Below are positions 63,401 through 64,000 of a stretch of DNA of 64,000 bases, piece after piece; the first letter of the stretch is position 1; each line of letters opens with the position of its first letter. This stretch comes from Lamellibrachia satsuma (lineage: Eukaryota > Annelida > Polychaeta > Sabellida > Siboglinidae), in the NCBI GenBank assembly GCA_033239005.1, contig BSQZ01000013.1, forward strand, positions 11,506,782 through 11,570,781. The letters are read 5' to 3'. The translations under genes were made by a program, and so were the position numbers. Below the pieces are notes generated by a model, which ran no database searches, was not told where the DNA came from, and was given only the letters and a program-made list of their open reading frames with translations.

Positions 63401-63803
63401 TCCGGTGGTGTTACTGCTGTACTGTGAGTGCACAGGCAAGTTGAAGCGGTTTGGCAGTGACACATCTGCCGACCAAGATGTCGAATCGGCACCAGCTGCC
63501 GACAGTGTTCGGGCTGACATACCTGTCGATCTAGAAATAGCATCTGGAAGTGGACTAGGGCTCGTTCGGATAAGTGAAGCGTCACCAAACACCGAAATAA
63601 ACCCGCCACCGTACGAGAGCGTCGTCCTGGCTGTGGATTCTTTGCCGTCCTACTACGACGCTCTCGCGATGTCATCTCATATTGGTCACATGCCAGTGCT
63701 GTTGCCAGCGCCATCCGCCAATGGTGTTGTGCCGCGCCAGTTCCCACCGGGGCCAATCAGCACGAATCATAACACTTCCGAACCATTCCCAGTCACTCAA
63801 TGA
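60468..63803 (+). CDS. Candidate type I membrane protein with Thr-rich stalk and PPxY tail (unrecognised family)
   Basis: Proposed exons: 60468-60517 (U4) and 63113-63803. The first encodes a signal peptide, MAAMLVSFLLLTAVVL, and stops in phase 2 at a donor GTAAGT. The second begins after a good acceptor (CTGTCCTTTCGCAG) and needs phase 2, giving 246 aa with one intron of 2.6 kb. In exon 2 about 75 residues are Ser/Thr/Pro-rich and include four 7-residue repeats (RAHTTTT type, mucin-like). Then comes a membrane span (VWIGFTLVFFYSAPVVLLLY) followed by CECTGKLKRF. The cytoplasmic tail of about 120 residues has NPPPYESVV (PPxY, a WW/NEDD4-type ligand) and SLPSYYDAL. I do not recognise the family. 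Pairing U4 with this exon is inference from phase; further exons, such as Ig domains, may exist. Exon 2 itself is well supported. Confidence 0.5.
60594..60670 (+). mobile_element. tRNA-derived SINE head
   Basis: GGCGCGGTAGTGTAGTGGTT followed by AGCACATTTGCTTTACGTG has a tRNA-like A box and anticodon-arm spacing. The B box is degraded. It is a typical SINE head, not a functional tRNA. Confidence 0.5.
61218..61295 (+). mobile_element. tRNA-like sequence (pseudo-tRNA or SINE head)
   Basis: It has a 5-bp anticodon stem CTTGA/TCAAG with a 7-nt loop (anticodon CTC, Glu-like) and a perfect B box GGTTCGAATC. The T stem and acceptor stem do not pair, so function as a tRNA is unlikely. Confidence 0.5.
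61297..61825 (+). mobile_element. CR1/L2-like LINE fragment, copy C10
   Basis: Thumb region from about 61299 (CCTCATTTGGAATATTG) through GGTTCGACAACACTTGACAC to the family 3' tail (CTCGATAAGCCAATGGCTTC, 61742). Frameshifted and internally deleted. Confidence 0.82.
61826..62615. other. Gap: nothing recognised
   Basis: AT-rich sequence with a short (AT)n at about 62488-62508. It lies inside the proposed 2.6-kb intron. Confidence 0.35.
62618..63075 (+). repeat. Unit U5: start exon replaced by (CCCG)n
   Basis: The upstream block (GTATGCAGTCAGGGGTCACC, GGCCAATCAGAAGCACATTA, GGTACAGCGCTATGGAGCGG) aligns with U3/U4. At the place of the signal-peptide exon the sequence passes through (GCTC)n into about 200 bp of (CCCG)n and (ACTC)n. 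The flank 62992-63045 matches 56338-56390 after the tandem repeat of U1. Confidence 0.8.
62757..62958. repeat. (CCCG)n tetranucleotide repeat, about 50 copies
   Basis: Nearly pure CCCG/GCCC for 200 bp, framed by GCTC and ACTC tetramers. The frames (PARPPARP, GGRAGGRA) are artefacts. Confidence 0.97.
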
Positions 63804-63860
63804 ACTGAATGCGCAACGGTCGACTAGCGCAGGACATGGGTCTACTGTGTATTCTACCTG
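63706..63860 (+). repeat. Block V3, overlapping the membrane-protein C-terminus and stop
   Basis: Copies V1 and V2 match here. In V3 the block encodes the last about 32 residues (SANGVVPRQFPPG..PFPVTQ) and runs beyond the TGA (63801) into ATGCGCAACGGTCGACTAGC and GACATGGGTCTACTGTGTAT. It also carries GGGGCCAATCAGCAC, a CCAAT-type motif. Confidence 0.8.
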
Positions 63861-63865
63861 TAGTG

Positions 63866-63905
63866 TGTGCGTGCGTGCGTGCGTGTGCGAGCGCGTGCGC
63901 CGGCG
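63866..63905. repeat. (TGCG)n microsatellite
   Basis: Short TGCG-rich tract after V3, like those at 5690, 8213 and 58340. Confidence 0.85.
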
Positions 63906-64000
63906 TGTTCGTATGTGAGAGACATTTACTTAACCTGCAACATCCTTCAGATATAGTGATGCACGGCTTTGAATGACTCAAGTCTCAAGTCTCAAGTAGT

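Noticed and set aside
62525..63427. 300-aa frame with PARPPARP repeats
   Set aside because: It is a translation of (CCCG)n and reads the real downstream exon in a wrong frame.
63376..63756. 126-aa minus-strand frame
   Set aside because: Shadow of the membrane-protein exon; the plus-strand frame has signal-consistent features and a membrane span.

Overview
This is eukaryotic, almost certainly metazoan DNA. It holds split genes with GT-AG introns, long (AT)n tracts, many minisatellites, and remnants of LINEs, hAT and pogo MITEs, a Gypsy-like gag and tRNA-derived SINEs. No bacterial features are present. The conserved genes (PIH1D2, NKAPD1, TBCEL, RABAC1) point to a bilaterian that kept genes vertebrates also have. 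A marine invertebrate is likely, but the species cannot be named from the sequence.

Four host genes can be rebuilt exon by exon. PIH1D2 (minus, 17852 to 5333; 4 coding exons, 343 aa) is a PIH/R2TP co-chaperone adaptor whose last exon lies 8.8 kb past the third, beyond several transposon remnants. NKAPD1 (plus, 19327-22980; 5 coding exons, 311 aa) is a basic, probably nuclear protein, head-to-head with PIH1D2, the same neighbour pair as in vertebrates. TBCEL (minus, 33907 to 27009; 6 coding exons, 425 aa) is the tubulin-cofactor-E-like protein with leucine-rich repeats and a ubiquitin-like tail. RABAC1 (plus, 39252-41890; 4 coding exons, 169 aa) is the prenylated Rab acceptor. All four assemblies keep frame across every junction.

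Transposons fill much of the rest. A CR1/L2-like LINE family recurs about ten times on both strands, all copies broken. RTE-type and other LINE pieces lie at 7.3-9.5, 15.5-16.4, 22.3, 24.8-30, 43.2-43.6 and 55.7-57.9 kb. Two hAT-type MITEs have perfect 8-bp target duplications (1584-2433 and 13816-14203). A pogo-like MITE with TA duplications lies in a TBCEL intron. A 757-bp segment is present twice with no net length change (24945-25701 and 29020-29776).

The right quarter is the least ordinary part. At 49.7-51.8 kb are decayed immunoglobulin-like exons, one with two in-frame stops. From 56.0 kb to the window edge, a unit recurs on the plus strand: a CCAAT-bearing upstream block plus a signal-peptide first exon (five copies, U1-U5), alternating with a second block (three copies, V1-V3) that in its last copy encodes the end of a membrane protein. 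Copy U4 has an intact signal-peptide exon with a donor whose phase fits the exon at 63113-63803. The joined product would be a small type I membrane protein with a Thr-rich repeated stalk, one membrane span and a PPxY tail. The array seems to continue past the right edge and may be a fast-evolving tandem family; I do not recognise it.
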